Source: Nocardioides cynanchi | GTDB lineage: Bacteria > Actinomycetota > Actinomycetes > Propionibacteriales > Nocardioidaceae | Direction of reading: 5' to 3' | Length of the DNA stretch: 64,000 bases | NCBI RefSeq assembly: GCF_008761635.1 | Contig: NZ_CP044344.1 | Span: 1,736,001-1,800,000, forward strand | In this document: positions 7,786 through 17,572 of the stretch, in pieces | Position numbering within the stretch: position 1 is the stretch's first letter | Layout: every line of letters begins with the position of its first letter | Notes under the pieces: model-generated | What the model was told of the DNA's origin: nothing | The model's input: the letters and a program-made list of their open reading frames with translations, nothing else | Database searches by the model: none | Program-made: the position numbers and the translations under genes

Positions 7786-10206
7786 TCAGCCCCCGTGCAC
7801 GACCTCGACGTCGATCAGGCGCCGGTGGATCTCGGCCCGCGTCCAGGCGAAGTGCACCCAGCGCTTGTCGGAGAACATCCGGGTCTGGTCGCTGGAGTAC
7901 GGCGACGTCGGGTCCTCGGACTGCCCGTAGGTCAGGATCGAGTGCACGCTGACGCGTCCTCCGGGCAGGAACGCGACCGCCTGGATGTGTGACGAGCCGT
8001 AGTTCACCGGACGGTAGAACCGCTTGTTCGCGGGCGCGTCGCGGGAGGCCAGCGCGTTGGCGTTGCCGGCGGAGTCGCCGGACCCGCCGCCGAGCGGGAT
8101 CGGCGGGGCACCGCGGTCGCCGGCGACCTGCAGCGATCCCCAGCGGGCGTCCAGCGGGACGCCGGCCTGGTGCAGGGCGGCGATCGCGTCCGACATCGCC
8201 GTGACGACGGCCGGTGCCCGGGCGATCAGTCCACGAGGCGTGCTCAGCGGGTGCCGGTAGTCGAACGGCACCTTCCAGACCCCGGTCGTGGGCACCCGGG
8301 CCGCGAACGCGTCGAAGATCTGGTAGCCGACGGAGCCCTTGTTGCTGTGGCCGTCCCAGGCCGCGAGGATCCTGCAGGCGCGCTTCTTGCCGGTCCGTGC
8401 GCAGGCCCGGTCGAGCGCGCCACCGGCGCGCATGACCTCGCCGGCCCGGACCCGGTTCTCGAACTCGGTGGCGCGCAGCGTCCGCGGGCTCTCGAGGTCA
8501 CCCTTGGCCAGGCCGTCGCGCCCGGCGAGGCGGTCCATCACGTAGGCGTCGACCATCCGGGTGCGCATCGTGCGCTGGCAGCGCTCGCACCCGATGATCG
8601 AGGCGTAGCCCTCGATCGGCGACTTCGGGTTGGGCAGCCAGTAGGAGTCGTTGGCGTTGGTGACCCAGTCACGTCGTACGACGGCGGGCAGGTGGTGCGG
8701 CCCGAAGATGCCCGGCCGCTCGGCCCCCGCGTCGGTGCCCCACTTGCAGGACGAGTCGGCGCGGGTCCCGTCCAGACCGGGTAGGCCGGCGACGATGTTC
8801 AAGAGGCGACCTGTCGTGGTCAGGCAGCGGGCGACCTCGGCGTTGGAGACGTGGGGCACCACCGAGTGGTCGGCGTACAGCACCCGGCCGTCCCGGTCGG
8901 CCGCGGTGGTGTTGACCCACGGCATCCCGCCGCCGGCGTCCTGGCGCCGGAGCAGGTCGCGGACGTCGTGCGCCTTGCCCATGTTCAGGAAGGTGTCGAT
9001 CGTGCGCAGCTGCTCGGCGTTGGCGTCGCGGATGGCCCAGAAGCTGGTCGGCGACCAGGGCATCAGCACGCTCGGCGCGTTGATCACAAAGCCCTGCGGG
9101 GTGCGGTAGAGGTCCTCGGGGATCTGCTTGATCGACCCGTCCTTCTGCCGCGCGGCGATGCTCACCACGTCGTGCATGAGGGTCTGCGTGCCGTGGTCGG
9201 TGGCGTAGGAGAGACCGCCGAGGTAGGGGTACTCGTACGGTGTGAAGCGGAAGGCGGTCGAGACGGTGTGGCTCCACGCGACGTTCTTGTTCCAGCCGAT
9301 GTTGACCACCGGCGACCCGATCAGGGAGGCGCCGGCGACGTCGTACTTCCCGGGGATGGTCAGCTGCTGCTGGGTGAAGCGGTAGCGGCCGACCCACGGG
9401 AAGTGCGGGTTGCCCAGCAGCATGCCCTTGCCGGTGGTGGTGTCCCGACCGCCGACGGCGGTGGCGTTGGAGCCGAACGCCGGCCCTCGGTCGCGACCGA
9501 GTCCCTTGAGCAGCGCCGACCGGTCGACCGCCCCGGGACGGGTCGGCAGTGCCTTCGGGGTGACGCCCGGTGCCGGCGGCGCCGCGTTGACGATCGAGGA
9601 GACGAACTGGGCGTCCGAGGCGTTCAGGTTGGCGATGTAGATGCCGTACCAGATGTCGAGCGGGGTGACCGGCTGGTCGAGGTACGCCGCTCCCTTGCAC
9701 GCCGGGTCGGTGACCTGGTGGGCCTTCTCCCACGAGTTGATGCCGGCGGCGTAGCCACGGACCATCCGGCGGGCCTGCTTGCCGGGGCCGGCGAGGGGGT
9801 CGGCGAGCAGCCCCTCGACGACGTGCCGGTCACGCAGGTCGGTGACGAACGCGTCCACCTCGAGGTTGCTGGCATCGATGGCCGTGCCGTCGTTGTAGCG
9901 GTGGTCGGCGCCGAAGTAGCGCGACCGCTCACCGCGACCGGTCACGAAGGTGTCGGCCAGGGTGCAGATGGAGGATCCCGCCGCGGCGTACCCGGACCCG
10001 AAGCCGAGACTGCCCCAGGTCTCGGCGGTGATGTGCGGGATCCCGTGCGCGGTGGTCCTGATGGTCGCCCGGTAGCGCGATGCCGCCTGCTGCGCGGCGG
10101 CGGTGGCCGCGGCCGGGCTGCCGACCGCGGACGGGGCCTGGAGGGACAGACCGACGAGAGCGAGGCCGGACGCGGTGGCGACGAGGGCACGGGAGAGCAG
10201 GGGCAT
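7786..10206 (-). CDS. Secreted penicillin acylase family (Ntn) hydrolase
   Basis: An N-terminal-nucleophile amidohydrolase of the penicillin/aculeacin/acyl-homoserine-lactone acylase family. The 806-residue precursor has a signal peptide (about residues 1-29), then the alpha subunit with the RTTAHGIPHITAETW entry motif. A spacer leads to the autocleavage site, where FGSNATAVGG places the nucleophile at about Ser246, followed by the beta subunit. The length and order (signal-alpha-spacer-beta) match the PvdQ/aculeacin acylase branch. It acts outside the cell. The substrate, whether a lipopeptide, beta-lactam or N-acyl-homoserine lactone, cannot be told from sequence. A second, divergent acylase lies at 17992-20835. 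Confidence 0.88.
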   Translation of the reverse strand: MPLLSRALVATASGLALVGLSLQAPSAVGSPAAATAAAQQAASRYRATIRTTAHGIPHITAETWGSLGFGSGYAAAGSSICTLADTFVTGRGERSRYFGADHRYNDGTAIDASNLEVDAFVTDLRDRHVVEGLLADPLAGPGKQARRMVRGYAAGINSWEKAHQVTDPACKGAAYLDQPVTPLDIWYGIYIANLNASDAQFVSSIVNAAPPAPGVTPKALPTRPGAVDRSALLKGLGRDRGPAFGSNATAVGGRDTTTGKGMLLGNPHFPWVGRYRFTQQQLTIPGKYDVAGASLIGSPVVNIGWNKNVAWSHTVSTAFRFTPYEYPYLGGLSYATDHGTQTLMHDVVSIAARQKDGSIKQIPEDLYRTPQGFVINAPSVLMPWSPTSFWAIRDANAEQLRTIDTFLNMGKAHDVRDLLRRQDAGGGMPWVNTTAADRDGRVLYADHSVVPHVSNAEVARCLTTTGRLLNIVAGLPGLDGTRADSSCKWGTDAGAERPGIFGPHHLPAVVRRDWVTNANDSYWLPNPKSPIEGYASIIGCERCQRTMRTRMVDAYVMDRLAGRDGLAKGDLESPRTLRATEFENRVRAGEVMRAGGALDRACARTGKKRACRILAAWDGHSNKGSVGYQIFDAFAARVPTTGVWKVPFDYRHPLSTPRGLIARAPAVVTAMSDAIAALHQAGVPLDARWGSLQVAGDRGAPPIPLGGGSGDSAGNANALASRDAPANKRFYRPVNYGSSHIQAVAFLPGGRVSVHSILTYGQSEDPTSPYSSDQTRMFSDKRWVHFAWTRAEIHRRLIDVEVVHGG

Positions 10207-10284
10207 GCGGTGATCATGCCGGAGTTCGGGGCCGAGCGGGGGTGCCGAAGGACCCGGACTCCGGATCGCCCGACGCCGGTGTCG

Positions 10285-10620
10285 TCAGGTCGTGGGCGCC
10301 AGCGACTTCGCGTGTGCCAGGCCACGCTCGACCCAGCGCTCCAGGACCGCGTCGTCCTCGATCACCTCGGGGGCGACGCGGAGCCAGCCGGCCATCGGCG
10401 CGCGGTTGCCCATCTGCATCAGGGTCACGCCGGGCTCGTCGAGGAGAGCGTCCGACTCGTCCGGTTCGACCCGCACAAGCAGACCGCCCTGTCCGCTCGC
10501 GGAGACGCTCAGGTGGCCGTTCACCAGGAACGCCAGGCCACCGAACATCTTCTTCTCCACGACCGGCTCGCCGGCGACGTGCTCGCGGATCCGGGCCGCA
10601 AGGGCCTCGTCGTACGCCAT
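10285..10620 (-). CDS. TfoX N-terminal domain protein
   Basis: A 111-residue protein consisting only of a TfoX/Sxy N-terminal domain: MAYDEALAARIREH, the diagnostic EKKMFGGLAFLVNGHL near residue 25, then a strand-rich middle and a C-terminal helix (WVERGLAHAKSL). In gamma-proteobacteria the domain belongs to a competence regulator, but single-domain actinobacterial proteins have no established role. It starts at an ATG with a TACCGT -10 element six bases upstream, so it is probably leaderless. It is divergent from the CoA-binding gene at 10754. Confidence 0.88.
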   Translation of the reverse strand: MAYDEALAARIREHVAGEPVVEKKMFGGLAFLVNGHLSVSASGQGGLLVRVEPDESDALLDEPGVTLMQMGNRAPMAGWLRVAPEVIEDDAVLERWVERGLAHAKSLAPTT

Positions 10621-10626
10621 GACGGC

Positions 10627-10632
10627 ACGGTA
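10627..10632 (-). promoter_or_regulatory. -10 element, leaderless TfoX-like gene
   Basis: The minus strand reads TACCGT, ending six bases before the ATG at 10620. No Shine-Dalgarno sequence is present. Confidence 0.5.
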
Positions 10633-10633
10633 G

Positions 10634-10693
10634 CCCGTCCAGGACGGGACCGTCGTCGGGCAGGACTCGGGACATCCTGCTCTGCCCGACGAC
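10634..10693. promoter_or_regulatory. Two inverted repeats in a divergent promoter region
   Basis: A 15-base odd palindrome, CCCGTCC-A-GGACGGG (10634-10648), is followed by a 12-base inverted repeat, GTCGTCGGGCAG (10652-10663) with CTGCCCGACGAC (10682-10693). They fill the space between the TfoX-like and CoA-binding genes. They could be operators or a hairpin in the leader of the CoA-binding gene. No regulator is known. Confidence 0.5.
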
Positions 10694-10753
10694 GTCCGGG
10701 CGGCGTCGAATGGAGGTGGACGCCACGACCGCGGCGTCGGTGAGGAGCGTGCG

Positions 10754-11248
10754 ATGAAGACGTCGAAGGTGGCCGAGAGCTTCCTGGCCTGCCGGCGGGT
10801 CGCGGTGACCGGAGTGTCCCGAGACTCGGCGAACCACGGCTCGAACGTCGTCTACTGCCGGCTGCGCGAGCGCGGCTACGAGGTGTTCGCGATCAACCCG
10901 AACGCGGAGACCGTCGAGGGCGACCGCAGCTACGCCCGGCTGGAGGACGTGCCCGGAGGCATCGACCTGGTCGTGATCGGGACCCGGCCCGAGCGCGCCG
11001 AGGAGACGATGAAGGAGTGCATCGCCCTGGGCATGACCCGGGTCTGGATGCACCGGGCCTTCGGTGGCGGCAGCGTCGACCGGAGCGCCGTGGACCTCGG
11101 TCGCGCCCACGGCATCACCGTGATCGACGGGGGCTGCCCCTGCATGTTCGCGCCGACCGATGACGGGGCGCACCGCTTCCTGCGTCGCGTGTGCATGCTC
11201 ACCGGCGCCGTGCCGCGCCAGGTCCCGGAGGCGGTCGTCGGCGGGTGA
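10754..11248 (+). CDS. CoA-binding domain protein (YccU-like)
   Basis: A 164-residue, single-domain Rossmann protein of the small CoA-binding family (COG1832). It has VAVTGVSRDSANHGSNVVYC at the nucleotide loop, FAINPNAETVEG, DLVVIGTRPE, and a late HGITVIDGGCPCMF where succinyl-CoA ligase homologues have the catalytic loop. Only the CoA-binding half of the ligase fold is present, so an enzymatic role is not assured. A strong GAGGAG ribosome site precedes the ATG. Confidence 0.88.
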   Translation: MKTSKVAESFLACRRVAVTGVSRDSANHGSNVVYCRLRERGYEVFAINPNAETVEGDRSYARLEDVPGGIDLVVIGTRPERAEETMKECIALGMTRVWMHRAFGGGSVDRSAVDLGRAHGITVIDGGCPCMFAPTDDGAHRFLRRVCMLTGAVPRQVPEAVVGG

Positions 11249-11263
11249 CGTCCAGCTCGCCGG

Positions 11264-12181
11264 TCAGCCGCAGTGCGACAGGGTGCCGTCGTGGCGGATC
11301 TGGTTGCCCATGTCCTGCGCCTGCGAGACGTAGGGCAGGACGATGCTCGCGCCGTACGACGAGGTGCCGATGCCGCCCTGGACGACGCACGAGCGCACCT
11401 TGTGCGGGTCCACCTGTGCCAGCACCTGGGCCAGCCGGAACAGCTCCGCGGGCGGGACGTTGGTCGACAGGTGGCTCATCGCGTCCAGCACGCCGCTCTC
11501 GATGAACCCCGGCTTGCCGGCGTTGGCCCGCACCTTGGCCTGGATCGCCTTGAGCACGATCTCCTGGTGCTCGGAGCGCTGGAAGTCGCCCCGGGGCAGG
11601 GTGTGCCGGATCCGGGAGTAGGCCATCGCGTCGTAGCCGCTGAGGTGGATCCGCCCTGCCGGGAAGCCGCCGGGCTTGAGCGGGATGTCGCTGAACGCGT
11701 AGGGGTTGTCGACCTCGATCCCGCCGATCCGCTTGACCATGTGCATGAAGAACTGGAAGCGGGTGACGAAGACGTACTTCGGCTGGACGCCGATCAGGTT
11801 GCCGATGGTCTGGCCGAGCAGCTGCGGGCCGCCGTAGTAGAGGGACGCGTTGATCTTGTCCATGCCGTGGCCGGGGATGTCGACCCACGAGTCACGTGGC
11901 ACGCCGATGATGCTGGCGGCGTGCGTCTGGGTGTTGATCGTGACCAGCTGCAGGGCGTCGCCCCTGGTGTGGGTCATGTCCTCGCCCGGCCGGGCGTCGG
12001 AGCCCACGGCCAGGATCGTGATCAGTTGGCTGTTCAGGGCCGCGGCGTTGCCCTGGTCGATCCTGACCAGCGTCCACTCGGTCGGCTTCACCGCGGAGTC
12101 GGGGATCGTCAGGGCGACCACGCCGAGCACCAGCGCGAGGGTCGCGATCCGGGTGACCTGCTTCATCCGGCGCCTCATCAC
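11264..12181 (-). CDS. LytR-CpsA-Psr (LCP) family cell-wall protein
   Basis: LCP proteins attach teichoic acids, arabinogalactan or other glycopolymers to peptidoglycan from undecaprenyl-phosphate carriers. This 305-residue member has an N-terminal membrane anchor (IATLALVLGVVALTI) and an extracytoplasmic LCP domain. The domain contains ILAVGSDARPGEDMTHTRGD, the IGVPRDSWVDIPGHGMDKIN core, and LSGYDAMAYSRIRHTLPRGD with the conserved arginines. The GTG at 12181 or the adjacent ATG overlaps the stop of the upstream lipoprotein gene, so both are probably made together at the envelope. Confidence 0.92.
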   Translation of the reverse strand: MMRRRMKQVTRIATLALVLGVVALTIPDSAVKPTEWTLVRIDQGNAAALNSQLITILAVGSDARPGEDMTHTRGDALQLVTINTQTHAASIIGVPRDSWVDIPGHGMDKINASLYYGGPQLLGQTIGNLIGVQPKYVFVTRFQFFMHMVKRIGGIEVDNPYAFSDIPLKPGGFPAGRIHLSGYDAMAYSRIRHTLPRGDFQRSEHQEIVLKAIQAKVRANAGKPGFIESGVLDAMSHLSTNVPPAELFRLAQVLAQVDPHKVRSCVVQGGIGTSSYGASIVLPYVSQAQDMGNQIRHDGTLSHCG

Positions 12182-12858
12182 TTCACGCCCTGGGACACGT
12201 CGTACCCGAAGATCTGCCAGTGGCCCTGAGGGTTCCGGGTCAGGAACAGCCGACCGGCCACGGTCACCTTCTTCACCTTGTCACCCGTCGTCACGAACCT
12301 CAGCCGGACCCGGGCGGTCACCCCGGCCGGCCGGCCCTTCGGGGCGAGCACGTCGAGGGTCACCTTGCGCTGTGTGACGGTCACGCCGTCGATGTGCCGG
12401 CCCCACGTCTGGTTGGTCATCAGCTTCGGCTGGTGGCGGGCGTCCGCCGCGGCCCGGGTGGTGAACGTGTCGAACGCGTGCGGGTAGCTGCCGGTGGGGT
12501 AGCTCACGCCGACGAACGCCCCTTCGAACCAGCCGTCGACCGCGGTCCGGACCTGCGTCTCCAGGGCTCCGCTGCGCTTCTTGAACTCCTTGCGGAAGTG
12601 CTTGCGGACGGTCCCGGAGACCTGGCCGAGACTGACCTGGGTCGCCATCGGGGGTGAGCCCCCGTCGGTGGCCGAGGCACCGGGCGAGCCGGCCGGCCCA
12701 CCTTGGGGGGACGACGAGTCGCTGCCACCGCAGCCGCCGGTCGTCAGGGCCACCGCCAGCAGCGCCGCCGCGACCGTCGTACGACGTCGCGAGAGCGGTC
12801 GGGAACGGGTCGGCCGGCCGTGGTCCCGGAGGGGTGGCGACACGTCGAGACGGGGCAA
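12178..12858 (-). CDS. Putative lipoprotein
   Basis: A 226-residue secreted protein of unknown function. An Arg-rich N terminus leads to a hydrophobic segment and a lipobox-like LTTGGCGG, followed by a Ser/Gly/Pro-rich linker and a soluble alpha/beta domain (TGDKVKKVTVAGRLFLTRN, then GHWQIFGYDVSQG). The TTG start at 12858 is preceded by AAAGGA seven bases away. A GTG five codons in is an alternative. It is coupled to the LCP gene, which suggests a shared role in envelope assembly, but nothing in the sequence proves it. Confidence 0.75.
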   Translation of the reverse strand: MPRLDVSPPLRDHGRPTRSRPLSRRRTTVAAALLAVALTTGGCGGSDSSSPQGGPAGSPGASATDGGSPPMATQVSLGQVSGTVRKHFRKEFKKRSGALETQVRTAVDGWFEGAFVGVSYPTGSYPHAFDTFTTRAAADARHQPKLMTNQTWGRHIDGVTVTQRKVTLDVLAPKGRPAGVTARVRLRFVTTGDKVKKVTVAGRLFLTRNPQGHWQIFGYDVSQGVK

Positions 12859-12975
12859 ACCACGGTCCTTTCGGCGGTCCGAGGACGGGGAGACAGGGGG
12901 TGGTGGTGCTGATCGGTTACACCTTGCACCAACCCGGCACGGTACTTCGGCATTTGTTCGCGTGGGGGACTACCT

Positions 12976-15900
12976 TTGGTGACGCACCCGACCACCACGC
13001 GCACGTATCCGGAAGAGGCGAAGCCACCCGTGCCGCAGCAGCAGACCAGCCCGTCCGACTCCACGCCCGGTTCCGCAGGGCCCTCCTCCGACTTCGGAGC
13101 CAACGAATGGCTCGTCGAGGAGATGTTCGAGCAGTTCCAGCGTGACCCCGGGAGTGTCGACCCCACCTGGGCGTCGTACTTCAAGGCTCACCCCGGCGGC
13201 GGGAACGGCACCAACGGCACCAACGGGACGGCGAGCGCGAGCGCCGCGGCCCCGGTCGCTGCGGAGCCCGCGAAGCCCGCCGCGCCCGCCCAGCCCGCGG
13301 CCAAGGCGGCGGCCGGCGCCGCGGCCGAGTCTCCGGTGAAGCCCGCCGCTCCCGCGCCACGGGCGACGCCGCGACCCGAGACCAAGGCCGCGGAGCCCGC
13401 GAAGGGCACGACCCAGCCGGTGCCGAAGGAGAAGGCCGACCCCGCTCCGGCCGATGCGAAGGACCAGCCGACCTACACCGTGCTGCGCGGCGCCCCGGCC
13501 CGCACCGTCGCGAACATGGACGACTCTCTGACCGTGCCGACGGCGACCTCGGTGCGCTCGGTGCCGGTCAAGCTGCTGTGGGACAACCGGATCGTCATCA
13601 ACAACCACCTCTCCCGCGCCCGCGGCGGGAAGGTCTCCTTCACCCACCTGATCGGCTACGCGCTGGTCAAGGCGCTCAAGGCCACCCCGGAGATGAACGT
13701 CGGCTTCGACATCGTCGACGGGAAGCCCACGCAGATCACCCCGGCCCACATCAACCTCGGCCTGGCGATCGACATGGTGAAGAAGGACGGCACCCGCCAG
13801 CTCCTCGTCCCCAACATCAAGGGTGCCGAGACGATGGACTTCGCCGGCTTCTGGACCGGCTACGAGGAGGTCGTGCGCAAGGCCCGCGACGGCAAGCTCA
13901 CCGTCGAGGACTTCGCCGGTACGACGATCTCGCTGACCAACCCGGGCACGATCGGCACCAACCACTCGGTGCCCCGCCTGATGCGCGGCCAGGGCGCGAT
14001 CATCGGCGTCGGCGCCATGGAGTACCCACCCGAGTACCAAGGTGCCGCCCCGGAGACGATCGCGCGCAACGCCATCAGCAAGGTGATGACGCTGACGTCG
14101 ACCTACGACCACCGGGTGATCCAGGGCGCCCAGTCCGGCGAGTTCCTCAAGCGCCTGCACGCCCTGCTGCTCGGCGAGGACGGCTTCTACGACGAGATCT
14201 TCCGCGCGCTGCGCATCCCCTACGAGCCGATCCGCTGGAAGAACGACATCGCGACGTCCCACGACGACGAGATCAGCAAGCAGGCCCGGATCCTCGAGCT
14301 GATCCACGCCTACCGCGTGCGCGGCCACCTGATGGCCGACACCGACCCGCTGGAGTACCGCCAGCGCAGCCACCCCGACCTCGAGATCGAGTCGCACGGG
14401 CTGACCCTGTGGGACCTCGACCGCGAGTTCGCCGCCGGCACGTTCGGCGGCGAGGGCCGGCCGTTCATGAAGCTGCGCAACGTGCTCGGCATCCTGCGTG
14501 ACTCCTACTGCCGCACCACCGGCATCGAGTACATGCACATCATGGATCCCGACCAGCGACGCTGGATCCAGGAGCGGGTCGAGCGCCCGCACGTGAAGCC
14601 GCCCCGCGAGGAGCAGCTGCGGATCCTGCTGAAGCTCAACCAGGCCGAGGCCTTCGAGACCTTCCTGCAGACCAAGTTCGTCGGTCAGAAGCGCTTCAGC
14701 CTCGAGGGCGGCGAGACCACGATCCCGCTGATCGACGAGATCTGCGAGGCCGCTGCCGAGGCGGGGCTCGACGAGGTCACGATGGGCATGGCCCACCGGG
14801 GTCGGCTCAACGTGCTGGCCAACATCGTCGGCAAGAAGTACAGCCAGATCTTCCGCGAGTTCGAGGGCAACATCGACCCGCGCACCGTCCAGGGCTCCGG
14901 CGACGTCAAGTACCACCTGGGCGCCGAGGGCGAGTTCGTCGCCGGTTCAGGTGCCCAGATCAAGGTCTCGGTCGCTGCCAACCCGTCGCACCTCGAGGCG
15001 GTCGACCCCGTGCTCGAGGGCATCGCCCGGGCCAAGCAGGACGTCCTCGACAAGGGCGCCGCCTACCCCGTGCTGCCGCTGCTGGTGCACGGTGACGCGG
15101 CCTTCGCGGGGCAGGGCGTGGTGGCCGAGACCCTCAACCTCTCCCAGCTGCGCGGCTATCGCACCGGGGGCACGATCCACGTGGTCGTCAACAACCAGGT
15201 CGGGTTCACCACCTCCCCCGGGTCGTCACGTTCGTCGCTGTACTGCACCGATGTGGCCCGCATGGTCCAGGCCCCGATCTTCCACGTGAACGGCGACGAC
15301 CCCGAGGCCTGCATCCGGGTGGCGCGGCTGGCGTTCGAGTACCGCCAGGCGTTCAACAAGGACGTCGTGATCGACCTGGTGTGCTACCGCCGGCGCGGGC
15401 ACAACGAGGGTGACGACCCGTCGTACACCCAGCCCCTGATGTACGACCTGATCGAGCAGAAGCGCTCGGTCCGCAAGCTCTACACCGAGTCCCTGATCGG
15501 TCGTGGCGACATCACGATCGAGGAGGCCGAGCAGGTCCTGCGCGACTACCAGCTCCAGCTCGAGCGGGTGTTCACCGAGGTCCGCGAGGCCGACTCGCAG
15601 CCCTCGGAGTGGACCACCGTGCCCGACTATCCCGACAAGCCGGTCGGCACCGCGCAGACAGCGGTCACCCCCGAGGTGATGAAGCGGATCGCGGACGCCT
15701 ACGTCACCCCGCCCGAGGGCTTCACCGTGCACCCGAAGGTGATGCCGCAGCTCCAGCGCCGGGCCAATGCCATCTCCGACGGCCCGATCGACTGGGGCAC
15801 CGGCGAGATCCTGGCGCTCGGGTCGCTGCTGATGGACGGCCGCCCGGTACGGCTGGCTGGGCAGGACTCGCGGCGCGGGACCTTCGTGTCGCGGTTCGCC

Positions 15901-16842
15901 ACGATCATCGACCGGGTCAACGCGCACGAGTGGACGCCGCTGAGCGCCCTGACCGAGGACCAGGCGAAGTTCCACGTCTACGACTCGCTGCTCTCGGAGT
16001 ACGCCGCGCTCGGCTTCGAGTACGGCTACTCCGTGGCCCGCCCCGACGCGCTGGTGCTGTGGGAGGCGCAGTTCGGGGACTTCGCCAACGGCGCGCAGAC
16101 GGTGATCGACGAGTTCATCACCTCCGGGGAGACCAAGTGGCGCCAGCAGTCCGGCGTCGTACTCCTGCTACCGCACGGCTACGAGGGGCAGGGTCCCGAC
16201 CACTCCTCGGCCCGGATCGAGCGCTGGCTGACGATGTGCGCCGACGAGGCGTTCGTGGTCGCCCAGCCCTCCACGCCGGCGTCGTACTTCCACCTGCTGC
16301 GCCAGCACTCGCTCGGCGAGGAGCACCGGCCGATGGTCGTGTTCACGCCGAAGTCGATGCTCAAGCGCAAGGAGGCGGCGTCGCAGCCCGGCGACTTCAC
16401 CGAGGGCACCTTCCGGCCGTTCATCGCCGACGCGACCGCCGACCCCGAGCAGGTCGACACGCTGCTCCTGTGCTCGGGCCGGATCACCTGGGACCTCATG
16501 GTGGAGCGGGCCAAGCGGGACGACTCCGAGCGGTTCGCCGTCGCCCGGGTCGAGCAGCTCTACCCGCGGCCGTTCGACGAGATCGTCGCCGAGGTCCAGC
16601 GCTTCCCGAAGCTGACCACCGTCCGCTGGGTGCAGGACGAGCCGCTGAACATGGGTCCGTGGCCGCACTACCAGCTCAACGTGTGGCCCCGGCTGCCCGG
16701 CGACCTCGTCGTCGAGCCGGTCACGCGGCCGGGTCTCTCCTCGCCGTCGGTCGGCACCGCCAAGCGGCACGCCGAGGAGTCCAAGGCCCTGATGGCGGCG
16801 GCGTTCGCGCCGGGAGCCGACCGGGTCGAGCACCACTACTGA
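12976..16842 (+). CDS. kgd: Multifunctional 2-oxoglutarate metabolism enzyme (Kgd/SucA)
   Basis: The actinobacterial single-chain version of oxoglutarate dehydrogenase. About 1288 residues comprise a short N-terminal E1 helix segment ([13 protein letters not shown]), an Ala/Pro-rich linker, an E2-type acyltransferase domain (about residues 165-410, with [13 protein letters not shown] carrying the catalytic histidine), and a full thiamine-diphosphate E1 (about 430-1288, with [17 protein letters not shown] and [10 protein letters not shown]). It joins the TCA cycle at 2-oxoglutarate. The open frame starts at TTG 12976 or GTG 12979 behind GGGGGA; GTG 13030 (VPQQQT) is a credible alternative. No lipoyl domain is present, as is usual in this fusion. 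Confidence 0.95.
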   Translation: MVTHPTTTRTYPEEAKPPVPQQQTSPSDSTPGSAGPSSDFGANEWLVEEMFEQFQRDPGSVDPTWASYFKAHPGGGNGTNGTNGTASASAAAPVAAEPAKPAAPAQPAAKAAAGAAAESPVKPAAPAPRATPRPETKAAEPAKGTTQPVPKEKADPAPADAKDQPTYTVLRGAPARTVANMDDSLTVPTATSVRSVPVKLLWDNRIVINNHLSRARGGKVSFTHLIGYALVKALKATPEMNVGFDIVDGKPTQITPAHINLGLAIDMVKKDGTRQLLVPNIKGAETMDFAGFWTGYEEVVRKARDGKLTVEDFAGTTISLTNPGTIGTNHSVPRLMRGQGAIIGVGAMEYPPEYQGAAPETIARNAISKVMTLTSTYDHRVIQGAQSGEFLKRLHALLLGEDGFYDEIFRALRIPYEPIRWKNDIATSHDDEISKQARILELIHAYRVRGHLMADTDPLEYRQRSHPDLEIESHGLTLWDLDREFAAGTFGGEGRPFMKLRNVLGILRDSYCRTTGIEYMHIMDPDQRRWIQERVERPHVKPPREEQLRILLKLNQAEAFETFLQTKFVGQKRFSLEGGETTIPLIDEICEAAAEAGLDEVTMGMAHRGRLNVLANIVGKKYSQIFREFEGNIDPRTVQGSGDVKYHLGAEGEFVAGSGAQIKVSVAANPSHLEAVDPVLEGIARAKQDVLDKGAAYPVLPLLVHGDAAFAGQGVVAETLNLSQLRGYRTGGTIHVVVNNQVGFTTSPGSSRSSLYCTDVARMVQAPIFHVNGDDPEACIRVARLAFEYRQAFNKDVVIDLVCYRRRGHNEGDDPSYTQPLMYDLIEQKRSVRKLYTESLIGRGDITIEEAEQVLRDYQLQLERVFTEVREADSQPSEWTTVPDYPDKPVGTAQTAVTPEVMKRIADAYVTPPEGFTVHPKVMPQLQRRANAISDGPIDWGTGEILALGSLLMDGRPVRLAGQDSRRGTFVSRFATIIDRVNAHEWTPLSALTEDQAKFHVYDSLLSEYAALGFEYGYSVARPDALVLWEAQFGDFANGAQTVIDEFITSGETKWRQQSGVVLLLPHGYEGQGPDHSSARIERWLTMCADEAFVVAQPSTPASYFHLLRQHSLGEEHRPMVVFTPKSMLKRKEAASQPGDFTEGTFRPFIADATADPEQVDTLLLCSGRITWDLMVERAKRDDSERFAVARVEQLYPRPFDEIVAEVQRFPKLTTVRWVQDEPLNMGPWPHYQLNVWPRLPGDLVVEPVTRPGLSSPSVGTAKRHAEESKALMAAAFAPGADRVEHHY

Positions 16843-16852
16843 GCGGCGACCG

Positions 16853-17029
16853 ATGTACTTCACCGACCGTGGCATCGAGGAGCTCCAGCAGCGCCGGGGT
16901 GACGAGGAGGTCACCCTGGCGTGGCTGGGCGAGAGGCTCCAGGAGTTCACCGACACCCACCCGGAGTTCGAGACTGCGGTGGAGCGGTTCGCCACCTGGC
17001 TGGCCCGCCTCGACGACCCGGACGACTGA
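16853..17029 (+). CDS. DUF6104 family small protein
   Basis: A 58-residue acidic protein beginning MYFTDRGIEELQQRRGDEE and ending in ERFATWLARLDDPDD, the full length of the DUF6104 family as I remember it. It starts ten bases after the kgd stop, and in other actinobacteria this small gene commonly accompanies kgd, so a function linked to the oxoglutarate enzyme is plausible but unproven. It is mostly helical with no membrane segment. The ribosome site (GAGCGG) is weak, so translational coupling to kgd is likely. Confidence 0.85.
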   Translation: MYFTDRGIEELQQRRGDEEVTLAWLGERLQEFTDTHPEFETAVERFATWLARLDDPDD

Positions 17030-17042
17030 CCGAAGGCCCTGT

Positions 17043-17048
17043 TAGGTT
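17043..17048 (+). promoter_or_regulatory. -10 element, leaderless nitroreductase gene
   Basis: TAGGTT ends six bases before the ATG at 17055, with no Shine-Dalgarno sequence. The nitroreductase can therefore be transcribed separately from kgd. Confidence 0.5.
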
Positions 17049-17054
17049 CTCGGC

Positions 17055-17570
17055 ATGGGCCTCGCTGACGACCTGGGCTACCGGCTCCGCCGCCCCAACC
17101 CGTTCCAGGCCCTGATGCAGCGGTTCGCGTCGACCCGCCCCGGCGCCTGGGTCTTCTCCAAGGCCCTGCGTCACCTTGACGACGCCGTCGGCCGGCTCTC
17201 CCGCGGCCGGACCAGTGCACCCGAGGTGCTGGCGGGGCTGCCGGTCATCGACGTCACGACCACCGGACGAAAGAGCGGCCTGAAGCGGCGCTCGCACCTG
17301 ATCGCCGTACCCCTCGACGGCACCCTCGCCGTGCTCGGCACCAACTTCGGGCAGCCCTCCACCCCCGGCTGGGTGCTCAACCTCGAGGCCAACCCCCGCG
17401 CCTCGGTCACCTATCGGCGACGTACCGTCCAGGCGTCGGCACGACCGGCCACCGACGACGAGTACGCGCGGGTGCTGGCCGGGTCGTCCCAGGTGTACGC
17501 CGGCTACCTGAAGTACCAGCAGCGGATCACCGGTCGCCGCCTCCGGATCTTCCTCCTCGACCCCGCCTGA
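17055..17570 (+). CDS. F420-type (deazaflavin-dependent) nitroreductase family protein
   Basis: A member of the Ddn/F420H2-dependent oxidoreductase family. The 171-residue protein has a helical N terminus and then the split-barrel core with VIDVTTTGRKSGLKRR, which binds the deazaflavin phosphate. VLGTNFGQPSTPGWVLNLEANP, the family signature before the last strands, follows, and it ends in KYQQRITGRRLRIFLLDP. The family reduces quinones, enones or nitro compounds with F420H2, so the host should make F420. The stop codon is followed within three bases by repeat array A. Confidence 0.9.
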   Translation: MGLADDLGYRLRRPNPFQALMQRFASTRPGAWVFSKALRHLDDAVGRLSRGRTSAPEVLAGLPVIDVTTTGRKSGLKRRSHLIAVPLDGTLAVLGTNFGQPSTPGWVLNLEANPRASVTYRRRTVQASARPATDDEYARVLAGSSQVYAGYLKYQQRITGRRLRIFLLDPA

Positions 17571-17572
17571 CC

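Noticed and set aside
12970..14916. 648-codon minus-strand open frame
   Set aside because: It is antisense to kgd; its composition is the mirror of the coding strand and shows no domain.
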